Shown here piece by piece: positions 28,744-38,363 of a stretch of DNA of 64,000 nucleotides (position 1 is the first letter of the stretch; every line of letters starts with the position of its first letter). Under the pieces are notes generated by a model. The model was not told where the DNA came from, did not search any database, and worked only from the letters and a program-made list of their open reading frames with translations. The stretch is from Deltaproteobacteria bacterium. GTDB taxonomy: Bacteria > Desulfobacterota > Desulfuromonadia > Desulfuromonadales > JAAYDE01. The position numbers were made by a program, and so were the translations under genes. The stretch is taken from the NCBI GenBank assembly GCA_012729375.1, contig JAAYDE010000114.1:60444-124443 (forward strand). The letters run 5' to 3'.

Positions 28744-29130
28744 TTGGATTCAAAAGAACGGGCCAGGCGCTGCGCCCATTACGCCATGGAGAAAAAAGGG
28801 TACAATATTCGTATCCTGGAAATTGGCCGGTTGTCCGATCTGGCGGATTTTCTGGTGTTCGTTTCCGGCAATTCCGACCGCCAGGTGCAGGCCATCGCCG
28901 AAGCGGTTCGTCTCGGTTTGAAACGCAACGAGGGAACCCCGCCCCTGGCCGTCGAAGGGATGCGGGAAGGGCGCTGGGTGTTGATCGATTACGGTGATGT
29001 CATGGTTCATGTCTTCCAGCAGCCGGTCCGTGATTTCTACGATCTGGAAGGGATGTGGAGCGAAGCCGCGGAGGTTCCTTCATCCGACCGCCGTGAAAAC
29101 CGCGGTGAAAAATCCGCCGGGCGGCAGTGA
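28744..29130 (+). CDS. rsfS: Ribosome silencing factor RsfS
   Basis: 128-residue protein that binds bL14 on the 50S subunit and blocks subunit joining when nutrients are low. The core SDLADFLVFVSGNSDRQVQAIA-type region contains the DxFVI-equivalent and the MREGRWVLIDYGDVMVHVF block seen in all RsfS proteins. The start is uncertain: TTG at 28744 is chosen because AAAGGGA lies about seven bases before it; another in-frame TTG at 28702 overlaps the nadD stop. Its stop overlaps the rlmH GTG by four bases. Confidence 0.92.
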   Translation: MDSKERARRCAHYAMEKKGYNIRILEIGRLSDLADFLVFVSGNSDRQVQAIAEAVRLGLKRNEGTPPLAVEGMREGRWVLIDYGDVMVHVFQQPVRDFYDLEGMWSEAAEVPSSDRRENRGEKSAGRQ

Positions 29131-29597
29131 AACTGAAAATCGTCTGTGTCGGCAAGCTTTCCGCTTCTTTTTTCAGGGAGGGGGTGGCGGAATATCTGTC
29201 CAGAGTGAGGCGCTATCTGGGCTGTGAGATTGTCGAACTGAAGGAGGGAATCACCAGAAAAGGGGACGCCCGGCAGGCCGTGGAACGGGAGGGAGAGGCC
29301 ATTTTGGGGAAAGTTCCCTCCCGAGCCTTTGCCGTTGTTCTCGACGAAGGAGGGCGGAAGCTGACCTCAGCGGGTTTGTCCGAACTGCTGGCAAAACAGA
29401 TGGTCAGCGGAGCAGCGGAAGTTGCTTTCGTCATCGGCGGCGCTTACGGGTTGAGTGATGCGGTTAAAGAGCGTGGCGATCTGCAGCTGTCTCTTTCCTC
29501 CCTGACCCTCCCCCATCAGATGGTCCGTCTTTTGCTGTTGGAACAGCTTTATCGGGGTTTAACCATCATCAGAAACGAGCCTTATCATAACGGCTGA
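29127..29597 (+). CDS. rlmH: 23S rRNA pseudouridine-1915 N3-methyltransferase RlmH
   Basis: 156-residue SPOUT methyltransferase acting on helix 69 of 23S rRNA in assembled ribosomes. Motifs are the start KLKIVCVGKL, VLDEGGRKLTS, FVIGGAYGLS (cofactor knot) and the C-terminal LYRGLTIIRNEPYHNG-type tail, ending EPYHNG. It starts with GTG, overlapping rsfS. The rluD product, encoded about 17 kb away, also targets helix 69. Confidence 0.95.
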   Translation: MKLKIVCVGKLSASFFREGVAEYLSRVRRYLGCEIVELKEGITRKGDARQAVEREGEAILGKVPSRAFAVVLDEGGRKLTSAGLSELLAKQMVSGAAEVAFVIGGAYGLSDAVKERGDLQLSLSSLTLPHQMVRLLLLEQLYRGLTIIRNEPYHNG

Positions 29598-29845
29598 AAA
29601 AAACGGTTACGGCCTCTGTTTACCTGGCCCGATCGGAAAGATACTTGTCGGTGAAGGTTGATTCTTGATTCCGCCGATTGCTGGAAAACGATGATTTGCT
29701 TTTTTGAATACGCTGAAAGGTTTCAAAAGGGCAAGTCTCTGCAACAATACATAAAGTATTCAGGCACAGAACCAAAGGCGCAGTTTTTCAGCAGCCTGTT
29801 AATTCGGACCGATTTTGCGGGGCCTTATCCCAGGAGGAAATCGTT

Positions 29846-31216
29846 ATGCTGATCGCCGTTTTATTAGCTGTCATCTGTCTTCTGACCCTCTATATTTTCT
29901 TTTCCCATCTCAATCCGGGTACCGTCTCCCTCTTCTATTTCTGGGAAAAGTCAATAACCCTGTCGCCCGCCCTGTTGCTGGTCGGGAGCATTCTTCTGGG
30001 TTTGGTCATCGGTCTTCTGATCCATTTTGTCTTCTCGACCGGTAACCATTTGGCCCAACTGCGCCGCAAGAAGAAGGAGCGGCGCGATCAGGAGACCAAC
30101 AAGCTCTATCGCCAGGGGGTCAACAAATGCCTTTCCGGGGAACCGGAGGAAGCGCAGAAGATCCTGGAAAAAGCCCTGGCGCGGGATACCTCCCGGGTCG
30201 ATATCCGTCTTGCCTTAAGTGATGTCCACCTTCGCAAGGGCAGATTCCAGGAGGCGGTCAACGTGCTCGCCGTCGCCCGCGACAGTGAACCCCGTTGCCT
30301 GGAGGTCCTGCTGAAAATGGCCGCGGCCCACGAATCTCTGAACGAAACGGAAGATGCGGAAAAGATCTACCGGGAGATTCTCACCGTGGAAAGCGGTAAC
30401 CGCACCGCCTTGGAGCGGTTCCGCGATTTCTTCGTCAAACAGGGACTGTGGGAAAAGGCGCTGGAACAACAGAAGCATCTTCTTAAAGTGGTGTCCGGGC
30501 CGCAGCACGAGGATGAGCGCAGGAAACATTTGGCGCTGCGCTATGAATTGGCCTGGCAGAATCTGGAGAAGAACGGCTTCCAGAACGGCAAGGCGGAACG
30601 CAAGGAATTGATGGATATCATCAAGCAGGCTCCCGATTTCACGCCGGCCCGCATCGCCCTGGGAGATGCTTACAAGGTCCAGGGGAAAACCAAGGAGGCC
30701 GCCGAAGTTTGGCAAGAGGGGTACAAGGCCACCGGCCAAAGCGTTTTTCTCACCCGACTCGAGGATCTCTACCTGGAAAAAGAGGATCCATCGACGCTGC
30801 TCGCTTTTTACCGCTCCACCTTGGCGAACAAAAGCCAGGATCTGTTGCTGCATTATTTTTACGGCAAACTCTGTTTGCGGCTGGAGATGGTGGAAGAAGC
30901 CGTTGAACAGTTGTCCATCGTCGAAAATGCCGGCGTTGAACTCCCCCAGCTGCATCTCCTTCTGGCGGAAGCCTTCCGCCGCCGGGAGCGGATCGATGAA
31001 TCCAACAATGAATTCCAAAAAGCTCTCGGCCTCAATCAGGATGTGGGCCTCGGTTATCTTTGCAACAGGTGTGGGGCCCTTTCTGGGAGCTGGAAAAGCC
31101 GCTGCCCCGAATGCGGTTCCTGGAGCAGTTATTCGCTGACCAACAAGAAGGTTTTCCAGAACGTCACTCCTGCCGTGGAGGCGCCCAAGATCGATTTTGG
31201 GCAACAGCCCGCATGA
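29846..31216 (+). CDS. Fused LapA-LapB protein (DUF1049 membrane domain plus TPR and rubredoxin-type zinc domain)
   Basis: 456 residues. In E. coli LapA and LapB (YciS, YciM) are separate inner-membrane proteins that tune LpxC turnover and lipopolysaccharide assembly. Here residues 1-63 form two membrane segments with the LapA motif [11 protein letters not shown] between them, residues 75-400 are TPR repeats, and the end carries CNRC (406-409) and CPEC (420-423), a rubredoxin-like knuckle pair like that of LapB. A strong AGGAGG precedes the ATG. The stop overlaps the gpmI start (ATGA). Assignment is by architecture; it could be a related TPR scaffold. Confidence 0.8.
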   Translation: MLIAVLLAVICLLTLYIFFSHLNPGTVSLFYFWEKSITLSPALLLVGSILLGLVIGLLIHFVFSTGNHLAQLRRKKKERRDQETNKLYRQGVNKCLSGEPEEAQKILEKALARDTSRVDIRLALSDVHLRKGRFQEAVNVLAVARDSEPRCLEVLLKMAAAHESLNETEDAEKIYREILTVESGNRTALERFRDFFVKQGLWEKALEQQKHLLKVVSGPQHEDERRKHLALRYELAWQNLEKNGFQNGKAERKELMDIIKQAPDFTPARIALGDAYKVQGKTKEAAEVWQEGYKATGQSVFLTRLEDLYLEKEDPSTLLAFYRSTLANKSQDLLLHYFYGKLCLRLEMVEEAVEQLSIVENAGVELPQLHLLLAEAFRRRERIDESNNEFQKALGLNQDVGLGYLCNRCGALSGSWKSRCPECGSWSSYSLTNKKVFQNVTPAVEAPKIDFGQQPA

Positions 31217-32757
31217 AAAACGGCCGCAAGGGCCCTTTGGTCCTGCTGATACTGGATGGTTGGGGAATTGACGCCCCCGGTCCTTACAATGCCGTCACCA
31301 GTGCTTCGACCCCCCATCTCGACGGCCTTTTCCGGGACTATCCCCACACCTTGCTGGAGGCTTCCGGAAGCGCTGTCGGTCTGCCGGAGGGGCAGATGGG
31401 TAATTCCGAAGTCGGGCATCTCAATATCGGTGCCGGACGCATCGTCTATCAGGACCTGACGCGGATCAATCTCAGTATGCACAACGCCGAATTGGCCCAA
31501 AACCCTGCCTTGGTCAAGCTTTTTTCCGACATCAGGAAAAGCGGCGGCACGCTCCATCTGCTGGGGCTTCTGTCCGATGGCGGCGTCCATTCCCACATCG
31601 ATCACCTTTTCGCCATCCTGCGCCTGGGCAAGGAAGCGGGGATAGAAAAGATTTGTATCCACGCCTTTATGGATGGCCGTGACACGCCGCCAAGCAGCGG
31701 CATCGGCTATCTTTCGGCCTTGGAGGATTTTCTGTCTACCCTCGGGCGGGGCCGGGTCGCCACGGTCATGGGCCGGTTCTATGCCATGGATAGGGACAAG
31801 CGCTGGGAAAGGGTGGAAAAGGCCTATCGGGCCATGACCGAAGGGGAAGGACGCCGTGTGGCGTCGGCCCTGGCAGGGATCAAGGAGGCATACGCCTCAG
31901 GGCAGACCGATGAGTTTGTCGAGCCCCTGGTGGTAACGGCAGGGGAGGAGGGCAGCGGCATTCAGGATGGCGACGGCATCCTGTTCTTCAATTTCCGCGC
32001 CGACCGCGCCCGGGAAATCACCCGCGCCTTCACCGACACCGCTTTCGAGGGTTTTACCCGCCGCCGAATCCCGCAACTGACAGGTTATGTCTGTTTCACC
32101 GAATACGACGAAACCTTTGATTTGCCCATTGCCTTCCCTCCCCAATCCTTGACTAATATTCTCGGCGAGGTGCTCGCCAACGCGGGCCTAAGCCAGCTGC
32201 GGGCCGCTGAAACCGAGAAGTACGCCCATGTCACCTTTTTCTTCAACGGCGGCAACGAGCAGCCTTTTGCCGGAGAGGAGCGCCTTCTCGTCCCTTCCCC
32301 CAAGGAGGTGCGCACTTACGATCTCAAGCCGGCCATGAGCGCCCCGGAACTGACCGAAGAGGTTCTGCGGCGGATTGCCTCCGGAACTTGCGATGTGCTC
32401 ATCGTCAATTTCGCCAATCCTGACATGGTCGGCCACACCGGGGTCTTTCCCGCCGCCGTGGCGGCGATTGAAACGGTGGACCACTGCGTCGGCGAGGTGG
32501 TGGCGGCGGTCTTGGCGGCGGGGGGCAGGCTTCTGGTGACCTCCGATCACGGCAACTGCGAGAGGATGCGCGATGAGCACGGGGCACCGCATACCGCCCA
32601 CACCGCCAATCCGGTGCCCCTCATTCTGGTCGCTCCCGCCCGTCGCGACGGCCGGCTGCGGGCCGGCCGCCTGGCCGATATCGCGCCCACCATGCTGGAA
32701 CTTCTCGGTCTTTCAAAACCGGCCGAGATGAGCGGCACCAGCCTTTTGCTTTCCTGA
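31213..32757 (+). CDS. gpmI: 2,3-bisphosphoglycerate-independent phosphoglycerate mutase
   Basis: Interconverts 3- and 2-phosphoglycerate using a phosphoserine intermediate and two manganese ions. The 514-residue protein has LLILDGWG, the catalytic Ser65 in [25 protein letters not shown], and the metal-binding TSDHGNCE near the C-terminus. The ATG overlaps the preceding lapAB stop, so translation is probably coupled. Confidence 0.97.
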   Translation: MKNGRKGPLVLLILDGWGIDAPGPYNAVTSASTPHLDGLFRDYPHTLLEASGSAVGLPEGQMGNSEVGHLNIGAGRIVYQDLTRINLSMHNAELAQNPALVKLFSDIRKSGGTLHLLGLLSDGGVHSHIDHLFAILRLGKEAGIEKICIHAFMDGRDTPPSSGIGYLSALEDFLSTLGRGRVATVMGRFYAMDRDKRWERVEKAYRAMTEGEGRRVASALAGIKEAYASGQTDEFVEPLVVTAGEEGSGIQDGDGILFFNFRADRAREITRAFTDTAFEGFTRRRIPQLTGYVCFTEYDETFDLPIAFPPQSLTNILGEVLANAGLSQLRAAETEKYAHVTFFFNGGNEQPFAGEERLLVPSPKEVRTYDLKPAMSAPELTEEVLRRIASGTCDVLIVNFANPDMVGHTGVFPAAVAAIETVDHCVGEVVAAVLAAGGRLLVTSDHGNCERMRDEHGAPHTAHTANPVPLILVAPARRDGRLRAGRLADIAPTMLELLGLSKPAEMSGTSLLLS

Positions 32758-32765
32758 AATTCGCC

Positions 32766-33515
32766 GTGGCGACGGGGGGCGTCAAGCTTCTCAAAGAAGA
32801 GTTGTTCGGCCTGGTCGATTTTTTCTTTCCTCCTCTCTGTTCTTTGTGCGGACAAAGATTGGCCGAAGAGAACGGGCTTTTTTTCTGTCGGGACTGCCTG
32901 GCCAAATTCTCTCCCCTGGTTTCTCCATTTTGTCCGCTCTGTTCCCTGCCTTTTTCCGGTCCCCCGGGAAGCGATCATCTTTGCGGAAGATGTTTGGAAG
33001 AACCGCCGGCTTTTAGCGCGGTGACCGCCTGCGGAATCTATGAAGGCCGGCTTCGCGAGGCGGTACACCATCTCAAGTACCGGGAGAAATTCCAGCTCGG
33101 TCGCGCCCTTGGTTTTCTGGTGGCGGAAAAAACGGCTTCACGCCATTGCCGGCAGCCCTTCGATCTGGTGGTGTCGGTGCCCCTGCACCGGCGGCGGCTC
33201 CAGGAGCGGACCTACAACCAGGCCCTGCTCCTGGCGGAGGCGATCGGCCGCTATCTTGCCGTGCCGGTGAAGCCCAATTTGTTGCGGCGTTTTCGCCCCA
33301 CGGCGCCCCAACAGGGCCTGACCGAACGGGACAGACTGGACAACCTTAAAGGGGTTTTTGATGTGACGGAAAAGATTGAGGGCATGAGGCTGCTTTTGGT
33401 CGATGATGTGATGACCACCGGCGCCACGGCGAGGGAATGCGGCCGGGTGCTTCTGCGGGGCGGGGCATCCTCCTTGGAGGTGGCGGTCGTGGCCCGCGCC
33501 GCCCGCCACTTTTGA
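32766..33515 (+). CDS. comF: ComF-family phosphoribosyltransferase-like protein
   Basis: 249 residues. ComF proteins are cytosolic and take part in natural DNA uptake in competent bacteria. Four CxxC knuckles (CSLC, CRDC, CPLC, CGRC) at the N-terminus form zinc-ribbon sites, and a type I phosphoribosyltransferase domain follows with the PRPP loop LLLVDDVMTTGAT. The GTG start is eight bases after the gpmI stop without a clear ribosome site, so coupling is likely. With dprA at 5.5-6.6 kb, two competence-type genes are present in the window. Confidence 0.9.
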   Translation: MATGGVKLLKEELFGLVDFFFPPLCSLCGQRLAEENGLFFCRDCLAKFSPLVSPFCPLCSLPFSGPPGSDHLCGRCLEEPPAFSAVTACGIYEGRLREAVHHLKYREKFQLGRALGFLVAEKTASRHCRQPFDLVVSVPLHRRRLQERTYNQALLLAEAIGRYLAVPVKPNLLRRFRPTAPQQGLTERDRLDNLKGVFDVTEKIEGMRLLLVDDVMTTGATARECGRVLLRGGASSLEVAVVARAARHF

Positions 33516-33568
33516 CGGAGGGGGCAAAAGAGGTCTACAGCTGTTTTTTCGAGGAGGCGGGTTTTTTG

Positions 33569-34234
33569 ATGCGGCAAAAGTTATTGGAAATATTCGAGCG
33601 ACTTTTGAGAAATTACGGGCCACGCCACTGGTGGCCGGCGCAAGGCCCCTTCGAGGTGATCGTCGGAGCGATCCTGACCCAGAATACGGCGTGGACCAAT
33701 GTAGAGAAGGCCATTGGCAATCTGCAAGCAGTCGGGGCCCTGTCTCCGAGGGTTTTGGCTGGACTTCCCGCCGCCGAGCTGGAACGGCTGGTTCAGCCTT
33801 CCGGTTATTTCCGTCAAAAGGCCCGGCGCCTGCAGAGTTTTGCCCGCAACCTGCTGGAACGGCATGACGGCTCTCTGGAACGTCTTTTTGCCGGGTCCCT
33901 GACAGAAGTCCGCGGGGAGCTCCTCGCTTTGCACGGCATCGGCCCGGAAACCGCCGATTCCATTCTTCTCTATGCCGCCCATTTTCCCACCTTTGTCATC
34001 GATGCCTATACCATGCGGATATTCTCCCGCCTCGGGATTGTCGATGATCGGCAAAAGTACGAAGAGGTCCGCCACCTGTTCCTCAGCCACCTTCCCCCGG
34101 ATGCGCCGTTGTTCAACGAATATCATGCGCTGATAGTAGAACACGGCAAGACTTGCTGCCGCAAAAGAGAACCTTTTTGCGGCGCCTGTATCCTTTCTGA
34201 TATTTGCCTCCTTTATAGTCGCAGGCCACAATAG
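33569..34234 (+). CDS. MagIII-like HhH-GPD DNA glycosylase with iron-sulfur cluster
   Basis: 221 residues of the endonuclease III superfamily. Base-excision repair enzyme; the pattern WWPAQGPFEVIVGAILTQNT, PSGYFRQKARRL and HGIGPETADSILLY closely follows Helicobacter MagIII (3-methyladenine glycosylase). At the position of the Nth lyase lysine there is Glu127 (GPETA), while the catalytic Asp145 (VIDAY) is kept, so a monofunctional glycosylase is expected. Unlike Helicobacter MagIII it has a complete 4Fe-4S loop, Cys197-x6-Cys204-x2-Cys207-x5-Cys213. ATG at 33569 has GAGGAGG upstream. The substrate is inferred from sequence only. Confidence 0.85.
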   Translation: MRQKLLEIFERLLRNYGPRHWWPAQGPFEVIVGAILTQNTAWTNVEKAIGNLQAVGALSPRVLAGLPAAELERLVQPSGYFRQKARRLQSFARNLLERHDGSLERLFAGSLTEVRGELLALHGIGPETADSILLYAAHFPTFVIDAYTMRIFSRLGIVDDRQKYEEVRHLFLSHLPPDAPLFNEYHALIVEHGKTCCRKREPFCGACILSDICLLYSRRPQ

Positions 34235-34331
34235 AGAAATGGCTGCCGTCCTTGGCGGTCAACGGCTAGAATAGGTCTTGGCTTCACTTTCATCCCTCTA
34301 CGACAGGGATCACTCTTGACGAGGTCAGACG

Positions 34332-36866
34332 ATGATTTTCCCTCCTGAACGATTTTCCTCAAAAGGTTTTTGGCGTCTTCTGGTCTTGACAACGGCCTTT
34401 CTGGGCGCATTTTGGGGGGGGCAACCACACCTTTCCGCGGCTCAGGAGACTGTTCCGAAGCAGAACGTTGAAACACTCCCGGTGGAAACGGACCTGCCCG
34501 ATATGGCGGAGATCGTGCCCCGTTTGGCCGAGGTTGAGGCGGCGGCCGCTGCCGAACTGGTCAAACTTGCAGCCCTCGCCGACATGTCAATTTTCGAAGC
34601 CCGGCTCCAGCGGCTCAAACATACCCAGGAGGATGTGACCAAGGGGGAGCTTGAAAATCAACGGGCGGACAATTTGAACTATGACAACCTGCTGACGTTC
34701 CGGCAGACGGTTGAAAGGCAGAACAGAAACCTGAATCAGCTGATGCAGGAAATAACCGGAAACATATCCCTTATGGATGCCGCTTACAAGGAGTGGAGCG
34801 CCAGCAGGGAATTTTGGGTGAGACTCAAAGATAAATTGGAAGGGCCGGCCAAGAGTACCTTTGGAGACGCTTTTAAGGATATCGACAAAAAAATCGGCGA
34901 GGTGCTGAAAAAGAGCCGTCAAGTGATCGGACCGCTCGCTTCCTTGCAGAAAGAAGTGGCCGATTTGATTGCCGGCAACAATCAATATCTGCAAGGGATA
35001 CAGAAAAGCCTCGCCGGATTGCGGGGAAAGCTGCTGGTTAAAAATGCCCCTTCTTTTTTCAGCAGGGAATTCTACGGGAGCTTGAAAGCCTCTCTGGGAG
35101 AGGAGGTGCGCAAGGGTTATGAGGGTTTCTGGCAACTGGATGAAGGAGTTTTCTTCCGCCAGGGATGGATTCTGATGTTGCAGCTTCTGCTGGCTCCTCT
35201 GATCGGCGTTTTCCTCCTCCTCAACCGGTCCCGGCTGGCCAAGGCGGAGGAATGGCGGTTCATCTGCCAGCATCCCTGGGCGACGGGCTGTTTTGTCTCC
35301 GTATCCTTGTTAAGTTTTCTCTATGACGGGATTCCGCCGCTGTGGCGTTTGGCGATCTGGGTAGTGATGGCTTTTTCCGCATCGTTTATGGCCTCCTCCC
35401 TGTTCGACAAAGAGCGCAGCAAGGTGGTGCTGGTTTTTTTCCTCGCCGTTTTTTCCATTCTGACCATGAAGTTGCGTTTTATTTCCTTTCCCCAACCCCT
35501 GTTCCGCATCTATCTGGCGGTTGTTGCCGTCCTGGCGGGGCTTGGCTTTTTGTGGGTTCTGTTGCGGCGTTCCGTCCTGCTGGAAAATCGACAGGACCTG
35601 TATTCGTGGCTGCTCAGACTGGGAACAGCCACCGCCGCGGTATCCTTTCTCGCCCAATGCGGCGGTTACGAAGCCTTTTCCTCATGGCTGCTTTATTCCT
35701 CGGTCACCTCTCTGTTTGTCCTTATTTCAACCTATGTGAGCGTTCTTTTGGCAGAAGGCGGCGTGGCGTTTTTTACAGACCATTTTCCCCTGCCCCAGAC
35801 TTCCTTTTTCGAAAATCTGCGAAAGGAAATCTACTGGCGCTGCAAATGGCTGACACGGCTCTTTTTTATCGTTTTTGGCGGGCTCTATCTGTTGAGGATC
35901 TGGGGGGTCAGCGATAACGTCGGTGATATCTGGAATGCCATTTTGAATTTCCGGGTGTCCATTGGCGCTGTCCACATTTCGGTGCGCATGGCCCTGTTGG
36001 CGGTGCTTTTTGTTTATCTGTCGATCATGATTTCGTCGCTGATTCAGATGTATCTGGATCGGGAGTTCTTTCCTTCCCATAAAATGGAGCGGGGACAGCG
36101 GGAACTGATCAAGAAGCTGTTTCATTACTCGGTGGTGGTCCTCGGTTTTCTTTTGGCCATGGGGGCATTCGGCATCGAGCTGAAAAATTTCGCCGTGCTG
36201 GCCGGCGCCTTCGGGATCGGCATCGGTTTCGGCCTGCAGAATATCGTCAATAATTTCGTCAGCGGTCTCATCCTCCTATTCGAGCGGCCGATTACGGTTG
36301 GCGACGTGGTGGTGTTCCAGGGGGAATGGGGAACGGTCCGCCAGATCGGCCTGCGTTCCACCATCGTCGAAACCTTCGACCGCTCGGAGATCATCGTGCC
36401 CAATTCCCAGCTGGTGTCCGAGCCTGTCATCAACTGGACCCTTTCCAGCTATACCGCCCGCTGCATCATATCGGTGGGGGTCGCCTACGGCACCGATATC
36501 GGCCAAGTCCTGCATATCCTGCAAGCGGTGGGCAAGGGCCACCCGGAGGTGCTGACCGAGCCTTCTCCCTCGGCCCTGTTCATCGGTTTCGGTGAGAGTT
36601 CCCTTGATTTTGAACTGCGGGTCTGGGTAGCTTCCATCAATAACCGCCTTCAAGTTAAAAGCGAGTTGGGGAAAACCATTGCCCAGCGTTTTCAGGAGGA
36701 GGGCATTGAAATTCCCTTCCCTCAGCGGGATCTCCACCTGCGCTCGGTGGATGAAAAAGCGGGTCTGCAGTTGATGGGTAAGCTCCGCCGGGGATATCCC
36801 GTGTTGGATCGGAACGATGAAAAAAAGGGGGAAGAAGAGAAGAATATGAAGGTTTATGAAGAGTAG
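34332..36866 (+). CDS. Large MscS-family mechanosensitive channel (MscK/MscM-like)
   Basis: 844-residue inner-membrane protein. It has an N-terminal signal peptide (about 1-36), a periplasmic coiled-coil region (about 50-250), some ten membrane segments from about 275, and a C-terminal MscS core at about 590-800. The core includes the pore-helix region LAGAFGIGIGFGLQNIVNNFVSGL-type sequence (ending NFVSGL) and VGDVV. It should open on membrane stretch and release solutes. A hairpin terminator 50 bases beyond its stop is shared with the converging atp genes. Confidence 0.9.
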   Translation: MIFPPERFSSKGFWRLLVLTTAFLGAFWGGQPHLSAAQETVPKQNVETLPVETDLPDMAEIVPRLAEVEAAAAAELVKLAALADMSIFEARLQRLKHTQEDVTKGELENQRADNLNYDNLLTFRQTVERQNRNLNQLMQEITGNISLMDAAYKEWSASREFWVRLKDKLEGPAKSTFGDAFKDIDKKIGEVLKKSRQVIGPLASLQKEVADLIAGNNQYLQGIQKSLAGLRGKLLVKNAPSFFSREFYGSLKASLGEEVRKGYEGFWQLDEGVFFRQGWILMLQLLLAPLIGVFLLLNRSRLAKAEEWRFICQHPWATGCFVSVSLLSFLYDGIPPLWRLAIWVVMAFSASFMASSLFDKERSKVVLVFFLAVFSILTMKLRFISFPQPLFRIYLAVVAVLAGLGFLWVLLRRSVLLENRQDLYSWLLRLGTATAAVSFLAQCGGYEAFSSWLLYSSVTSLFVLISTYVSVLLAEGGVAFFTDHFPLPQTSFFENLRKEIYWRCKWLTRLFFIVFGGLYLLRIWGVSDNVGDIWNAILNFRVSIGAVHISVRMALLAVLFVYLSIMISSLIQMYLDREFFPSHKMERGQRELIKKLFHYSVVVLGFLLAMGAFGIELKNFAVLAGAFGIGIGFGLQNIVNNFVSGLILLFERPITVGDVVVFQGEWGTVRQIGLRSTIVETFDRSEIIVPNSQLVSEPVINWTLSSYTARCIISVGVAYGTDIGQVLHILQAVGKGHPEVLTEPSPSALFIGFGESSLDFELRVWVASINNRLQVKSELGKTIAQRFQEEGIEIPFPQRDLHLRSVDEKAGLQLMGKLRRGYPVLDRNDEKKGEEEKNMKVYEE

Positions 36867-36915
36867 GCTTGATGATGAACCACTTTAGGGGCGGAAAAAA
36901 AATACCCCGAACTGA

Positions 36916-36945
36916 AAAAAGCTCCGGTCACTGACCGGAGCTTTT
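36916..36945. terminator. Bidirectional terminator between the MscS gene and atpE
   Basis: AAAAAGCTCCGG and CCGGAGCTTTTT flank a TCACTGA loop, giving a perfect stem with A- and T-tracts on both sides. It can end transcripts from either direction. Confidence 0.9.
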
Positions 36946-36968
36946 TCGTTAACCAGGATTTCCTGCCG

Positions 36969-37238
36969 TTATTGGCCGGCGGCCATTTTGATGACATGCT
37001 CGGTGAAGGGGTTGGCGAAGAGGATGATCATGGCGACAACGAACACATAGATCGCCAGGGATTCGATCATGGCCAGACCGATCAACATGGTGGTCATGAT
37101 TTTTCCGCCGGCGCCGGGATTGCGGGCGATCCCTTCAACGGCTCTCACAATGCCCATACTCTGGCTGATGCCGCAACCGACAGCCGCTACCGTCATGCCG
37201 ACACCTGCTACGATCATACACCAAGTGAAATAACCCAT
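36969..37238 (-). CDS. atpE: F-type ATP synthase subunit c
   Basis: 89-residue two-helix proteolipid forming the ion-translocating rotor ring. The ion-binding glutamate is Glu59 in MIESLAIY. Gln26 on the first helix and Ser60 and Tyr64 on the second match residues of the sodium-binding site in Ilyobacter-type c subunits, but the usual Val and Thr positions are Met57 and Leu61. The coupling ion therefore cannot be decided. The RNP loop (ARNPGAGG) is intact. It is the last gene of the F0 unit. Confidence 0.95.
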   Translation of the reverse strand: MGYFTWCMIVAGVGMTVAAVGCGISQSMGIVRAVEGIARNPGAGGKIMTTMLIGLAMIESLAIYVFVVAMIILFANPFTEHVIKMAAGQ

Positions 37239-37301
37239 GCTTCTTCTCCTTTTCTGTTCTGTTAAGTGTTAGATCCTAAAAATTAGGACTTAAAGCCGGG
37301 A

Positions 37302-37976
37302 TCAGTGGGCCTCTTCAAGGGCGCCTGCAATGTAAATCGTGGTCAGGAGCGTGAAGACAAAGGTCTGGATGAAGGCCACCAGAATGCCCATGAACATCAT
37401 CGGCAGCGGCCCCAAGAGAGGAACCAACGCCAGGAAAATCATCAACACGATTTCATGACCGTACATATTGCCGAAAAGACGAAGGGTCAGGGAGACGGGG
37501 CGGGCCACATGGCCGACAAGTTCAATGACGAAGAGGAAGGGGGCCAGAGCCGGCATGGGGCCGGTGAAGTGTTTCAGATAACCGATCCCGTGTTCCCTGA
37601 AACCGATAAAATGAGTGGCGCCAAAAACCGCCAGCGCCATGGCGGCATTGGTGTTGGGGTTGGCCGTTGGAGGAAAAGCGCTGGGCATCAGGGCGATCAG
37701 GTTGCAGGTGAGGATGAAAAGTGCCAAGGTGCCGATCAGAGGAAAGTACTTCTTTCCTTTTGGTCCCATATTATCTTCGATGAAATTTTCCAGCACTTCC
37801 ACCACCGCTTCCATGAAGTTCTGGATACCGGAGGGGATTTCGCGGATCTTTCGGGTGGCTACGAAGGCAACAACGATCAGAAGAGCCATTACCAGCCACG
37901 CATATAGTACATGAGGACCAAGGTGAAGATTCACCTGTTCGGCTAACCATTCAAGAACCAGAAAAGGGTGAACCAT
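37302..37976 (-). CDS. atpB: F-type ATP synthase subunit a
   Basis: 224-residue membrane subunit forming the ion half-channels beside the c ring. The essential arginine lies in SLTLRLFGNMYGHE, and NLIALMPSAFPPT and the C-terminal helix are as expected. It sits six bases after the subunit I gene and 63 bases before atpE. F1 genes are not in the window, matching the split F0/F1 arrangement of many deltaproteobacteria-like genomes. Confidence 0.95.
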   Translation of the reverse strand: MVHPFLVLEWLAEQVNLHLGPHVLYAWLVMALLIVVAFVATRKIREIPSGIQNFMEAVVEVLENFIEDNMGPKGKKYFPLIGTLALFILTCNLIALMPSAFPPTANPNTNAAMALAVFGATHFIGFREHGIGYLKHFTGPMPALAPFLFVIELVGHVARPVSLTLRLFGNMYGHEIVLMIFLALVPLLGPLPMMFMGILVAFIQTFVFTLLTTIYIAGALEEAH

Positions 37977-37982
37977 GCCCGC

Positions 37983-38363
37983 TTACCTCCCGGCTTGGAT
38001 TGAAAATCTGATGATTCCAATCAAAATGCTTAGAACCACTACCGACAACCCCAGAAAAAGGGCTATGGGGTTGATCTTGACGTAAAAAAACAACAGAAAA
38101 AGAATCAGCCCTGTAACGATAATCCGGATTCCGTAATGCCACCTGAACTTCCGGATGGACCGCTCATTACCCTGTGGCAGAATCGCTTGTAGCGTGGCGT
38201 AGAGCCAAGAAAAGCTGGATATGGCGATCAGGCAGCCGGCCAGCACGCTCAGAGTCACCGAAAGCGAAGACCACCCCAGACTGATCAAAAGATAGGCACC
38301 GGCAATAAAAATGTTCTGCCGGGCAATCTGCTGGGGCAGTCTTTCCTCTATATCAATCTGCAC
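37983..38363 (-). CDS. atpI: ATP synthase subunit I (AtpI-like)
   Basis: 126-residue membrane protein with four hydrophobic segments. AtpI proteins assist c-ring assembly and, in some organisms, magnesium or calcium uptake. Identification rests on its size, topology and place between atpZ and atpB, since the family is poorly conserved in sequence. It overlaps the upstream gene by 11 bases. Confidence 0.8.
   Translation of the reverse strand: MQIDIEERLPQQIARQNIFIAGAYLLISLGWSSLSVTLSVLAGCLIAISSFSWLYATLQAILPQGNERSIRKFRWHYGIRIIVTGLILFLLFFYVKINPIALFLGLSVVVLSILIGIIRFSIQAGR

Noticed and set aside
29598..29845. Possible small gene between rlmH and the lapAB fusion (a 64-codon frame at 29658)
   Set aside because: No ribosome site, no family and atypical composition; the gap is more likely a leader or promoter region.
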